This document shows positions 1 to 9,505 of a DNA stretch of 60,000 nt, piece after piece. The notes under the pieces are model-generated. The model had not been told where the DNA came from, searched no databases, and worked only from the letters and a program-made list of their open reading frames with translations. A program made the position numbers and the translations under genes. This stretch comes from Owenia fusiformis (taxonomy: Eukaryota; Annelida; Polychaeta; Sabellida; Oweniidae), in NCBI GenBank assembly GCA_903813345.2, contig CAIIXF020000006.1, forward strand, positions 31,726,024 through 31,786,023, read 5' to 3'. How positions within the stretch are numbered: position 1 is the stretch's first letter; every line of letters starts with the position of its first letter.

Positions 1-467
1 TTAAGACTGGGTAAAATCTTTTGAGAGAATTCCATCTGGTCACGAAATCATAGTGTTTCAAGGCGAAATCTCAACTCAACTCACATCTTCACTGAACTTT
101 AAAAAATGTCAAAACACAACCTGGTATGGATGCTTATATGAATAACAATAACAAAGATTTTTATCATACTCAATTAAAGTACTATGTCATGTTGCAAAGT
201 GATTTGGAGAGAGGAGTCATTGAAAATGGTATAAATATCCTGTGTAATAACTTGTAGAATGACCTCAGCCACCAGCCCCTTATTGTCCATTTTCAATAGG
301 AAACAATTGGCTCTATTCATCAATGTAAGTTTATCTCTTACAGTCCATGTATGGAATGATTTTTCAAATTTAGAAATTAGATATGATAATTTCAAAACTT
401 ATAGTTCAAGAAATTTTTAGCTAAGATCTACAGTATATCAAAATTAAGACTGAGAATTTTGAATGTG
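1..467. other. No recognised gene; region downstream of the last visible DUS4L exon
   Basis: Nothing here could be assigned. The missing C-terminal DUS4L exons (the part expected to read VMVARGLL in the family) were not found. A 73-codon open frame on the minus strand (395 to 174) resembles no family I recognise and may be chance. Confidence 0.4.
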
Positions 468-469
468 TA

Positions 470-2225
470 CGAGGGGTGATCAATAAGTAATGGCCTAGTC
501 ACATAGCCCGGCCGATGAGGTAACGATGAGCCAGCGATGCAATTTTCACCGAACTCGGCCGAACACCGGCCAGGCATCCGTGGCGTTTGTTGCTTAAAAC
601 CGCATCGGTGGTAGCTCGGTGAAATTTTAACTTCGGAGTTAAATTTCACCGGGCTCTCACCGAGCTCCCTCATCATGTCATCGCAGCCCCATCGTAACCA
701 CATCGGAAAACACGTCGGCCGGTGCACGGCGGAGTATCGGCCGGTGTCCCGTGCATCTGAGACAACCAGAGGACGAGGTTTTTTAACGGACAGCGGCCGA
801 GCTCTGACCGAGCTCCGGCCGATGTGGGACAGAGCATCGGCCGGTCACTGTTCAAAGCCCGTTAACAACCCGGCCGGCGATCGCACGGTGTCCTGTTACC
901 TGCTCGGGTACCGCCGTATTCCTTCCGATGTCCGGCCGACCTCCGGCCGGAAGTTGCTGCCACATCGGCAGAAAAAAACTACCATTTTGAGACAGACTCC
1001 GTACGGTCACCGGCCGGTGTTCGGTCGGTCGCCTGAAGATGTCCGGACGGAGTCCGTTCACGTCACCGAGCTCTGCTTCCGATGAGGAGAGCTCGGTGGC
1101 TCCAAAAAAATCCACCGAGCTCTACCGATGCCGGACATCGGCCGAGCTATGTGACTAGGCCATAATGGACGCTTTTTACACAAATACTTTTTATTGACCA
1201 ATCCCTTTGATTTTCCTACCAGTGATACATCATTTAATTATCTATCAATTCTGAAGATTTGAAGACAAAATATATAATACATGTTGATATATCCTTATTT
1301 CCGTGAAGGAGGTACAGGTACCCCGGGACCGACATTTACATCACATATTCAGTTTTTAGCCAGTTTGGTAAATTTGAGTTAGATTTGAACTTTTTATATG
1401 CAAGAAGTGTTGTATTGTTTGAAATTTTTTGCTGACTGGTAACACATAAACAGAAAGTATATGTAATGTCAAAGTGTTGTATGGAAGGGGTTTGCAGGTC
1501 AATTTGAGAAAGCATTGTGGAAGAAAGGGGTGGTGAGAGAAGGGAACACCCTACTCCATTTGGACAATGCACCTGCCCACAGATTGCAAAATGTTCAGAA
1601 AACAATATCCCTGGACCTCAAAATTGAGCCCTTGGCCAATGCACTATATTGTCCACATCTGCTCACATGTGCCTTGTTTATTTCTATACTACTTATTTCT
1701 ATAGAGAAAGGACACAGGTTTATTAACATTGATTAAATAAAACAACCCATGCAACTGTACCTTGCTACCATGTCAGAGAATGGATTCAGCCTTGTCTCAC
1801 AATCTTGAGTTAAGAGGATGAGGAATTGTGTACATGTAGCACTTGATGGAGCCTATTTAGAGGGCCCTGTGGAATGAATGTGGCATGAATACCACATAGT
1901 GATGATAAAATATTCAAAATCAACTATGGCATAACAAAATGGGGTAATTCATGACCATAATGGTTTGTTTTGTTCAGCCTGCATTCAACTGCATTGCATG
2001 TTAAACAAGCTAAAATAGCTTCAGAATATGTGGTGTAAATGTCGGTCCCGGGGTACCCGTACCTCCTTCACGGAAATGAGAATATATCAACATGTATTAT
2101 ATATTTTGTCTTCAAATGAGTTGATAGATAATTGAATGATGTATCACTGGTAAGAAAATCGAAGGGATTGGTCTATAAAAAGCATCTGTGTAAAAAAGCG
2201 TCCATTACTTATTGATCACCCCTCG
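470..2225 (+). mobile_element. Degenerate mariner-type transposon with long inverted repeats, interrupted by a GC-rich element
   Basis: The ends are perfect inverted repeats (CGAGGGGTGATCAATAAG at 470, its complement ending at 2225), each flanked by TA, the mariner target-site duplication. Once the nested insert (491-1162) is removed, the terminal repeats extend about 210 bp (to about 1350 on the left, from about 2030 on the right). Inside, on the plus strand near 1557-1650, is a fragment with the mariner catalytic-region signature 'LDNAPAHR' followed by '...LANALYCPHL', matching the family pattern D-N-A-x-x-H ... PYSPDL. The rest of the transposase is missing, so the element cannot move on its own. 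It sits in a DUS4L intron or just downstream of the visible exons. Confidence 0.85.
491..1162. mobile_element. GC-rich non-autonomous Harbinger-like element nested in the mariner
   Basis: Inverted ends TGGCCTAGTCACATAGC / GCTATGTGACTAGGCCA are flanked by TAA on both sides (488-490 and 1163-1165). Removing the element with one TAA restores the mariner end, as the mariner's other terminus (2185-2208) shows. A 3-bp TAA/TTA duplication and ends starting GGCC fit the PIF/Harbinger superfamily; that assignment is inference because no transposase is present. The body is far more GC-rich than its surroundings and dense in CGGCCG, ACCGGCCG and GAGCTCGG motifs in both orientations, so it is self-complementary throughout. 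Open frames here are by-products of GC richness. Confidence 0.8.
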
Positions 2226-2302
2226 TATAATGTTAACACTGCTTCCTATCATTTTATAAAGGTGAATAGATAAACGAAATAAATAAATAAATCCTACCAT
2301 AC

Positions 2303-5300
2303 CTTTCACTCCAGTTCTTTCACTAATGTCTTTGACATCCTGAAGACTTTTGATATCTCCATTAGCAACAACTGGTACAGAAACACTTGATTGGATGAGC
2401 TTCATGATGTCATAATTGACCGGCTGTGTGCGCTCTGCAGGAGTACGGCCATGTACTGCAATCCAGGAAACACCAGCATGTTCAGCTCTTTGACAAAGCT
2501 CGACTGTTTGCCTGGTAAAATCATATTCAAATACAAGTAAAGTCCATTTAAAAGTTAATTAAAACATTTCAACTTCTTAATTGCTCCCCAAACCAATAAC
2601 ATGAAAACAACAATAAGATAAAATCTGTGTCTTTAGAAAAGATTTACAGAAGTCATGTCTTGAAAAGTCCAAAAAGCTGTCCATGACCTACCGGATCTTC
2701 TCGCATATTAGCCCTGGGCGTATAACTGAAAGAAGGGGTAATTTCGTCTCTTATTTTACCTCTTATTTTTCGCCCATGGGGGTATAAGTGTACTACTTTC
2801 AATTTTTGGCCCAGTGAGTGTAAAGGTGAGAAGAGCTGATGAATACAATGGTTTAGTATTGGTAGGTGCTCAAAATACTGTAAGATTCATGTATCGCACT
2901 ATAAGCTGCGCGGTAAGCTTAATAAAAAATAAATAAAATTTAGTAGAATTCTAACACTGAGTCAATAAACGTAGATAAAGCCCACATATTTCACCGCGGG
3001 GTGGGCATCAGCCATCTTCCTCAAAGACTACCGTACCTACTGTTGTAGTCCTACCGCATGTTTTGTAAGAATTATAAAGGAAATGTCACCTACAACCTTG
3101 GACTTAATGTTGAAACAAAGTAACAACAGAACAATCCACCACTGCCACTTACGGCAAAGCGTTGAACTTAATGTTGAAACAAAGTAACGACAAAACGATC
3201 TGCCAGTGACAAAATACTCTTGAATTTATTGAAAAAATCAATAAATAGTCATTTTTTATAGGCCCATGGACGTATAAGCGTACTACATTTGGCCCATGGG
3301 CCTTAATTTAGGGGGGCGTATATGCGAGAAAATCCGGTAATGAATATACAGTATTAGGTATTTTACTATATTAAAGGGTGACACATATCGTTTAGATAAT
3401 TGAACGCTCGTTTCTGGTGTTGCTCACCATTTAGTATAAAGGCCTGATGCCGGAATAATTCTCAAGGGTTCACAGGCTCGAGGTTGTTGTGTCAACACCT
3501 CTAACTGTTATATAGCATAAGTATATTATTGATCGTCACACACTTATAAAAGGGAGATTTTTATTTTGACAAATCAATTCCACATTTATGGGTGAAGTTT
3601 CGGGATCTTCTATTTGTGTATAATAAGGAAAAATTGACATCTAAATTTCCCCATAACGTATTAGTACACAGCTTGGCCTATGAAATATCCTACAAATGAA
3701 ACATAGCAGTTCTAATACAAGGATTTACATTGGCTGTTGTACATGCATTCCTTGAACAATCACTCTCTCAATAATGTTTTCAGAATCATTACGGATTACT
3801 TTATCTCCAAGACAATTTCAACAGGATTTTTCAAAACTCCCCCCTATTTCTTAAATGGACTGATCCAGTTGACTCGCATGGAGCCGCCATATTGTTTTTA
3901 TACGGGAAGCTTTAAGAACATATTTAACTATCCTTTCATTTTACATAACTAACCTTTCATTATTTTGTATTCTGATTTTAATAGATACAGAGAAGTCTGG
4001 GTCTTGTATGCGTGCCCTTGTCTGTGCAACCATATCAGTAAGGAGATCTGGCTTTTTAATGAGGCAGGCTCCATAGCCTTCTGACATTGCCCATCTCTGA
4101 GGACAGCCACAGTTCAAGTCAACTCCATCAGCAAATCTAAATTATATTCAATTACATGTCATTTTGTGTGAAGAGATTTTTATAAAACAAGTTGATTAAA
4201 GATTCACTAATTGGTTATGCAAATATTTCCATCAAACTTATATAAGAAGCAACTGTCTCACTTGCCTCATAGCTGGCTTACCACCTAAAATGAATTTAAT
4301 CCGAAGATTCAATTAATTGATGATGGATTAAATATTGAGTTCTTGTATGCAAGCCTTTTTCTGAAACTACCAGGCAGAGTTTTAAGACTAGCAAAGTTAC
4401 AACACATAGCAAAAGGAAAAGATCATTACCGAAATCATCCAATAAACTCTTATCTAAAATGCATCTAGGCATCCAAATTTTGACCTACATATGCACCTAA
4501 TTGGCTAATCATTATACAGTAATACTATTCAGAGTTTTTCAAATGAGGTCAGCACTTACTGTTGAACAATCTCTGATGCAGCTGCAAAATCCTCAGCATT
4601 TCTGGCAGCAAACTGTACAATTAATGGGCGATCGCCTGAAATAAACATTGCAATAAACTGTAACAATCAGGTGTTGAACTACACACTGAACATTGCACCA
4701 AGCTGCACCAAATGATTGTTGTTGAGCTTTACAGTGAACATTGCACCAAGCTGCACCAAATGATTGTTGTTGAGCTTTACAGTGAACAGTGCACGCAGCT
4801 GCACCAAATGATTGTTGTTGAGCTACACTGTGAACAGTGCACGCAGCTGCACCAAATGATTGTTGTTGAGCTACACAGTGAACATTGCACCAAGCTGCAC
4901 CAAATGATTATTGTTGAGCTTTACAGTGAACAGTGCACCAAGCTGCACCAAATGATTGTTGTTTAGCTACACAGTGAACAGTGCACCAAGCTGCACCAAA
5001 TGATTGTTGTTCAGCTACACAGTGAACAGTGCACCAAGCTGCACCAAATGATTATTGTTGATCTACACAGTGAACAGTGCACGCAGCTGCACCAAATGAT
5101 TGTTGTTGAGCTATACAGTGAGCATTGCACCAAGCTACATCAAATGATTGTTGTTGAGCTACACAATGAACATTGCACCAATCCAATCGGATGGAGATTT
5201 GATTGAACATAGGGATTGAAAAATAGGTATGAAAATCCACATGCTAAACCAATGAGGGAAAAACAAAGAAGTAAGAATTTGTTCCCCAGAGAATTGCATC

Positions 5301-8300
5301 ATTGATAATATTTTGTCCCTATAAAGAAAGACTTCCATGTCTCCTCGTTTGAAGAGTGAACCGCTAAAATGAGAATTGTTTCATTACATCTACACACAAA
5401 GGAGCATGTAAGTTATCGCAAACAATTTCAAACGATTTTAACTTGAATTATGAATATTTTCTGATCATAAACATGGGTGTATCTTTGAGATCCATTCATT
5501 ATCTTCAAGAAAAGTATATATAATGATAATGTAGTTAATCAGACCTAAGTGATATTGAAGGGGCAACGGACCAATCAACATACTTTTTCAAAAATGTTGA
5601 CCTAGTTTTCACCAAAAATGCAACCTTTTATTATATTGTTGAATGCATAATTAGAGTGTGCTTTGAGACATGTTTGATTTCCTAAAAGGAAAAGTTGATT
5701 GCTCCAGGGACTTTAAAGATATTGAATTTGGATGATCAAAATGAACTGAAACCAATGGATAGCATGAGATTTTTCAATGGAGAAATAACACGGGGATCAC
5801 TTATCTCAAAGCAATTAAGTTTTTCTTTCGAGAACAATTTGATACATCAAAATAAAGAATAGTAATGCATTAAACATTGTAAAAAATGATTGCATTTTTG
5901 GTGAAAATGGGGTCAACATCTTTGAAAAAGTGTGTTGATGGGTTGATTGCTAGTTAAATATCTCCGAGTTTGTTTGATCTTATTATTACTGTATATAATT
6001 TTCTTTGAGATAATGAATTGATCTAAAAGATAAACCTGTCTTCAATGTCAGAAAATAGTCATAATCCAAGATATAACCTTCCGAAATTGTTTGCGATAAC
6101 CTACATGCTCCTTTTTAAGACATTTCTCCATTTTCATCAACCAACCAAAACACTTCTTTGCTTATGACTTTATTGCATGTATGTTGAATGGAAGATCAAA
6201 TTAATTCTATAATGATTTTAACCAATTAATAAATCGCAATGTCACAAAATAATTAAGTTTTCCGAATTAGCCAACATCAAGGGTAATTGGGTTGATATTC
6301 ATCATACACATCTTAATTTACAAATCCTAAACTAGAAGTGGGGTGTGAACAAATATACCTGAATTTGTTGTGAACTCTGAATCTCTGGCCTTCAATGATT
6401 TAACAAAGGAATCTGCAACAATCATTGGTGTAAAGCAGACATCACAGTCATACTTTCTCACTAAGCTCCTAAATGCTAATCTGCAAAACATAAAGTAGAG
6501 TATGAACATCATTTTTGAAACAGCATCAAAAAAAGAGAAAGAGCATAGAATTATTTAATAGGTGTGCATGTGGATGTTTGGGGGATGGGGTATACTTTTA
6601 CATGCTATGTACCACCAGGTATTTACCTATCACATATTAGTACATCTAAAGTATGCGCAGTCCCAACCATAAGTAAGTAAGGTAAGTATTTCGTTCAGTG
6701 CCCCGGAAGTTAGTTCAACAAGTGAAACTTAGTCTGGGCCTTATTTCTTATCTGACATATCTTGTGGCCCGTCCTAGGTTTAATGTCCGTGCCTATTCGG
6801 CCCTTGATGCAAAAAATTTAATGGTGGCCTATGGCAGCGCATGGAATTTCATGCGCGTTTAATTAATAACTGATAGTGAGAATTTGCAACCAATAAAAGC
6901 ATAGCATGGTAGTTAAACCCAATCACGGCAACAATAACATTCAGATTAAGGCTCAGCTGGAAAGTAACATTTTGGTAAAAATTGCTATACCTGCACATGT
7001 TATTTTCTGGTACAAAATAAAGTATGAAGGTATGTGACAATTTCCTTGCTTTTTTCAGGAACCTATCATTACATTGTCTTCTTTTAGGATATCTGGTAGG
7101 AGATCAATGGGAACTCCAGGAAATTCTGATATTTGACACTTTCTATTTTTCCAAATTTTCTTTCAAAGTTTCCAGACAACATAGAAGCTACCATTGACCT
7201 GTTTCCAGGTTTACTAAAAGTAAACAGTGTCATGATACTTTCCTGAAAAAAGCAAAGAAATATACACATGCCTTCATGCTCAATTTTGTACCAGAAAATA
7301 ACATGTGCAGGTATAGCAATTTTTTTACCAAAATGTTACTTTCCAGCTGTACCTTAATAAATGAAAGCCGTGGTATTGGGTTTAACTTGTTGAACTACCC
7401 GGAAGTAAGAAATGAAGTGACAATTTAGCAAAATTTTGGTGCGTTTTCATGTTCAAAGTGAAATATACAGCTCGGATCAGAATACCTTTCGAAAACGTTT
7501 GTGCCTTGCCCTGCGGTCTGGATGTCTCCATCAGTTTGACATGCATTCCAATTTATCGCATCCTACGACCCCTTTAGATTGTGGTCGTACGCGTGTATAA
7601 TTGGTCAGTCAATGTTTTTACAAAGTTGGTGAAAATACTATGCATTGCACACCTAAATGACCTACCTCGATGCATTCCTTAGTATTTTAGAATTCTTTTT
7701 ATGTTGTTAGATCGCCAATTGTATGGGTTTATCGGCAGAACGAAGAGATTTTAGTTTTTACATCGGAAATATATCAGCAGTTTTCAAAATGTCGGAAGGG
7801 GAATTCCCCAGGGATTTCCCTTATGACTGGTGCATGCCGGGAACTGAATGGAGGAATTTGACGGTTGAAATAAGTTAAATATTACACGCAAATATTGCTA
7901 TCAAAAACAAAAACCTCTTTGTTCTGCCAATAAACCCACACAATTGTGGATTCAACTACACGAAAAGAATGCTAAAATACCAAGGATTCTATTGAAATAG
8001 GTATCTTAAGTGTAAGAAGCGTAGAAAATTCTCCCATGTTGTAATCGTACAGACAAAAGAATAAGACGTTCGCAAGACTAGAACGTAGAGATAGTCTTGG
8101 AATGAGATAACATTCCAATGTATTATGTATCCAAGAGACTGAATAGAAGTCAGTCTGAATATTTCTAGCCCTTTCTAGAGAATGTAGTCTAAAACCAATG
8201 AAGCACCTAAAAATCTGAAAGTGAACCCCCTTTTTCATGTACAGTAATATATAGTTTTACTACTTTTTTCAAGGCCTGACTGCGTCGCTAACATGCTAAA

Positions 8301-9187
8301 TATAAGAGTTAGCTGACGTTTGGGAGTCTGACTTACCTTCTAAAGGTTAGAACCCGAATCTTAATGAAACCATATCACCTTTGTTGCGTCAACCATGGAG
8401 CATTTGCCACAACATCCAAGAGGTAAATCATGGATCGAGAAAATGAATGATTTCCTTGTAAGTTCCAGAAGTTTCAATACGAAAAATTACCGAACATATG
8501 TGAAAACCGAATATTTGTTCGTTGTTTTCACGATTTACAGGTTCGTTTGTTCTTCAATGTTTTGGTCTAAATTATAAAGCATCACCAACAGGTCTTACTC
8601 TATTAATAGACTAATACAGCAGACGGCTCATATTTCTACGTAGCATTTCATTCAGACCAATAGTGGGAGTGTAGATCACGCAGTTTCACTTGAAATTGGT
8701 AATTTTAAATATTGACTACTTCACTTAGCTTGGCGGATGTAGAACATTGCTTAATATTCTTTTAATTTTCACACCAGACATGCTTGGTTGACACGTCAAC
8801 AAAGTAAAGTTCATGGGTCAATGCGTTATTTAGTGATAACTACAACGCCTTCCCGGAAGTCAACATTGATGAAAAATGAAAAAGTCGGAAAAGCATTTAC
8901 GCTAATTTCTATCAAATGCTATGTTTATGCATCATCATCGACGCAACAAAGGTGATATGGTTTCATTAAGATTCGGGTTCTAACCTTTAGAAGGTAAGTC
9001 AGACTCCCAAACGTCAGCTAACTCTTATATTTAGCATGTTAGCGACGCAGTCAGGCCTTGAAAAAAGTAGTAGGACTTACTTTGAATATCGGACCATAGG
9101 AGCACATATCTTCACACATTTATCTCCCTGAAGAAACTCAATTGGTGTCTTCGTAATACCATCATTCAACTCTTTTTCTGCATGCAT
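2303..9187 (-). CDS. DUS4L: tRNA-dihydrouridine(20a/20b) synthase-like, DUS4L (3' end not in view)
   Basis: Flavoenzyme that reduces uridine to dihydrouridine in the tRNA D-loop. Coding exons (minus strand): 9187-9081, 6480-6359, 4635-4560, 4136-3954, 2511-2303; all junctions are GT/AG and phase-consistent, giving 232 codons. Start chosen at 9187 (MHAEKELNDG). Residues 27-36 read KICAPMVRYS-K, the family N-terminus; then DSEFTTNSGDRPLIVQFAA (about 69-87); then DLNCGCPQRWAMSEGYGACL (about 108-127), where Cys113 of GCP is the expected catalytic cysteine; then SVSIKIRI, GVSWIAVHGRTP and PVVANGDIKSLQD, which build the FMN/phosphate-binding barrel. Human DUS4L is about 317 residues, so roughly 85 C-terminal residues are missing here. 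Introns carry at least eight transposon or repeat insertions. It is head to head with COG5, as in vertebrates. Confidence 0.93.
2691..3337. mobile_element. pogo/Tigger-like MITE with TA duplication
   Basis: Inverted ends CCGGATCTTCTCGCATAT / TATGCGAGAAAATCCGG are flanked by TA (2689-2690, 3338-3339). There is no coding capacity. The middle holds a degenerate direct duplication around 'ACTTAATGTTGAAACAAAG' (about 3100 and 3166). The superfamily call rests on the TA duplication and end sequence only. It lies in a DUS4L intron. Confidence 0.7.
3340..3953. other. DUS4L intron remainder
   Basis: No gene, clear inverted repeat or tandem repeat was recognised in this stretch of DUS4L intron between the pogo-like MITE and the exon at 3954-4136. 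Confidence 0.4.
4673..5178 (+). repeat. 48-bp minisatellite, about 10.5 copies
   Basis: The repeat unit contains GCACCAAGCTGCACCAAATG, ATTGTTGTTGAGCT and ACAGTGAACA(G/T)T, and recurs every 48 bp with point variants. Because 48 is a multiple of 3, one plus-strand frame stays open and reads a 16-residue unit (MIVVELYSEHCTKLHQ and variants). It lies in the DUS4L intron between the exons at 4560-4635 and 6359-6480 and on the opposite strand, so it is probably not coding. Confidence 0.9.
5398..6113. mobile_element. Foldback element with long diverged arms
   Basis: The ends AAAGGAGCATGTAAG(T)TATCGCAAAC / GTTTGCGATAACCTACATGCTCCTTT are inverted, and the arms stay complementary inward (ACCAATCAACAYACTTTTTC near 5570 pairs with the segment near 5930). 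No open frame and no clear target duplication. Its end resembles that of the foldback at 42855-43500 (AAAGGTCCATGTGC), so the two may be related. Confidence 0.65.
6114..6358. other. DUS4L intron remainder
   Basis: No feature recognised between the foldback and the exon at 6359-6480. Confidence 0.4.
6729..6810. repeat. Fragment of the giant-palindrome family
   Basis: The segment 'GGGCCT(T/C)(A/G)TTTCTTATCTGACAT', followed by TGTGGCCC, CTAGGT and 'CCCTTGATGC', matches the core of the large palindrome at 55690-55975 in sequence and order. A short dispersed piece without recognisable ends. Confidence 0.6.
6960..7353. mobile_element. MITE flanked by TTAA (copy 1)
   Basis: Long inverted ends, GGCTCAGCTGGAAAGTAACA on the left and TGTTACTTTCCAGCTGTACC on the right, flanked by TTAA on both sides (6956-6959, 7354-7357). 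A second copy with the same ends and body lies at 57994-58397, which fixes the boundaries. The TTAA duplication is typical of piggyBac and Kolobok elements; no transposase is present. Confidence 0.8.
7677..7985. mobile_element. Small inverted-repeat element
   Basis: Imperfect inverted repeats of about 65-75 bp: CCTTAGTATTTTAG...TGGGTTTATCGGCAGAACGAAGAG on the left, CTCTTTGTTCTGCCAATAAACCCA...CTAAAATACCAAGG on the right. No coding potential and no clear target duplication. It lies in DUS4L intron 1. Confidence 0.65.
8260..9070. mobile_element. MITE with ~138-bp near-perfect inverted repeats ending 9 bp from a splice donor
   Basis: The left arm 8260-8392 and right arm 8938-9070 are nearly identical inverted copies (both contain TTAGCATGTTAGCGACGCAG or its complement). 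Ends CTACTTTTTTCAAGG / CCTTGAAAAAAGTAG are flanked by TA (8258-8259, 9071-9072). The right end lies immediately inside the donor GTAAGTCC (9080-9073) of DUS4L coding exon 1. High arm identity suggests a fairly recent insertion. Confidence 0.85.
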
Positions 9188-9505
9188 TATATTGGACCCG
9201 ATCCTTTGAAATAGAGTCTTTAATCTTGATAACTTTACTGTACTAAATCACTTAATTTGTCCATGCTTTTTTAAACCGGAAGTTTTGAAATTAAAGCAAA
9301 TTTCAGATAGCACAAACAAAAATCATGAAAACATTTACTTTTCTTCAATTTAAATTCAATCCAAATGTTTCTGTATTGGTGTAATGAGTCTAGTATATTA
9401 TTTCATATTAAATATGACTAGATCTATTCAGTAGATTTACAAAACAGACCAATATATTCCAGTAAAACAGATATCCGCAAATAACTCCAACCCGGAAGTT
9501 TAGAA
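9188..9505. promoter_or_regulatory. Bidirectional DUS4L/COG5 promoter
   Basis: Only 318 bp separate the divergent start codons of DUS4L (9187, minus) and COG5 (9506, plus). CCGGAAGT, the core of ETS/GABPA sites common in housekeeping bidirectional promoters, occurs at 9276-9283 and again at 9492-9499, just before the COG5 ATG. No TATA box stands out. Transcription starts cannot be read from sequence alone. Confidence 0.75.

Noticed and set aside
174-395. 73-codon minus-strand open frame as a DUS4L C-terminal exon
   Set aside because: Its text does not match the DUS4L C-terminus and no acceptor in the right phase precedes it.
428-1115. Several 60-136-codon open frames on both strands
   Set aside because: They lie in the GC-rich, low-stop transposon, overlap one another on both strands, and show no known domain.
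1750-1785. Minus-strand text reading D-M-V-A-R, like the VMVARG step expected next in DUS4L
   Set aside because: It lies inside the mariner body, lacks the following GLL residues, and has no proper acceptor in phase.
4673-5178. Regular repeats that might suggest a CRISPR array
   Set aside because: Units are directly tandem without unique spacers and the genome is eukaryotic; it is a minisatellite.
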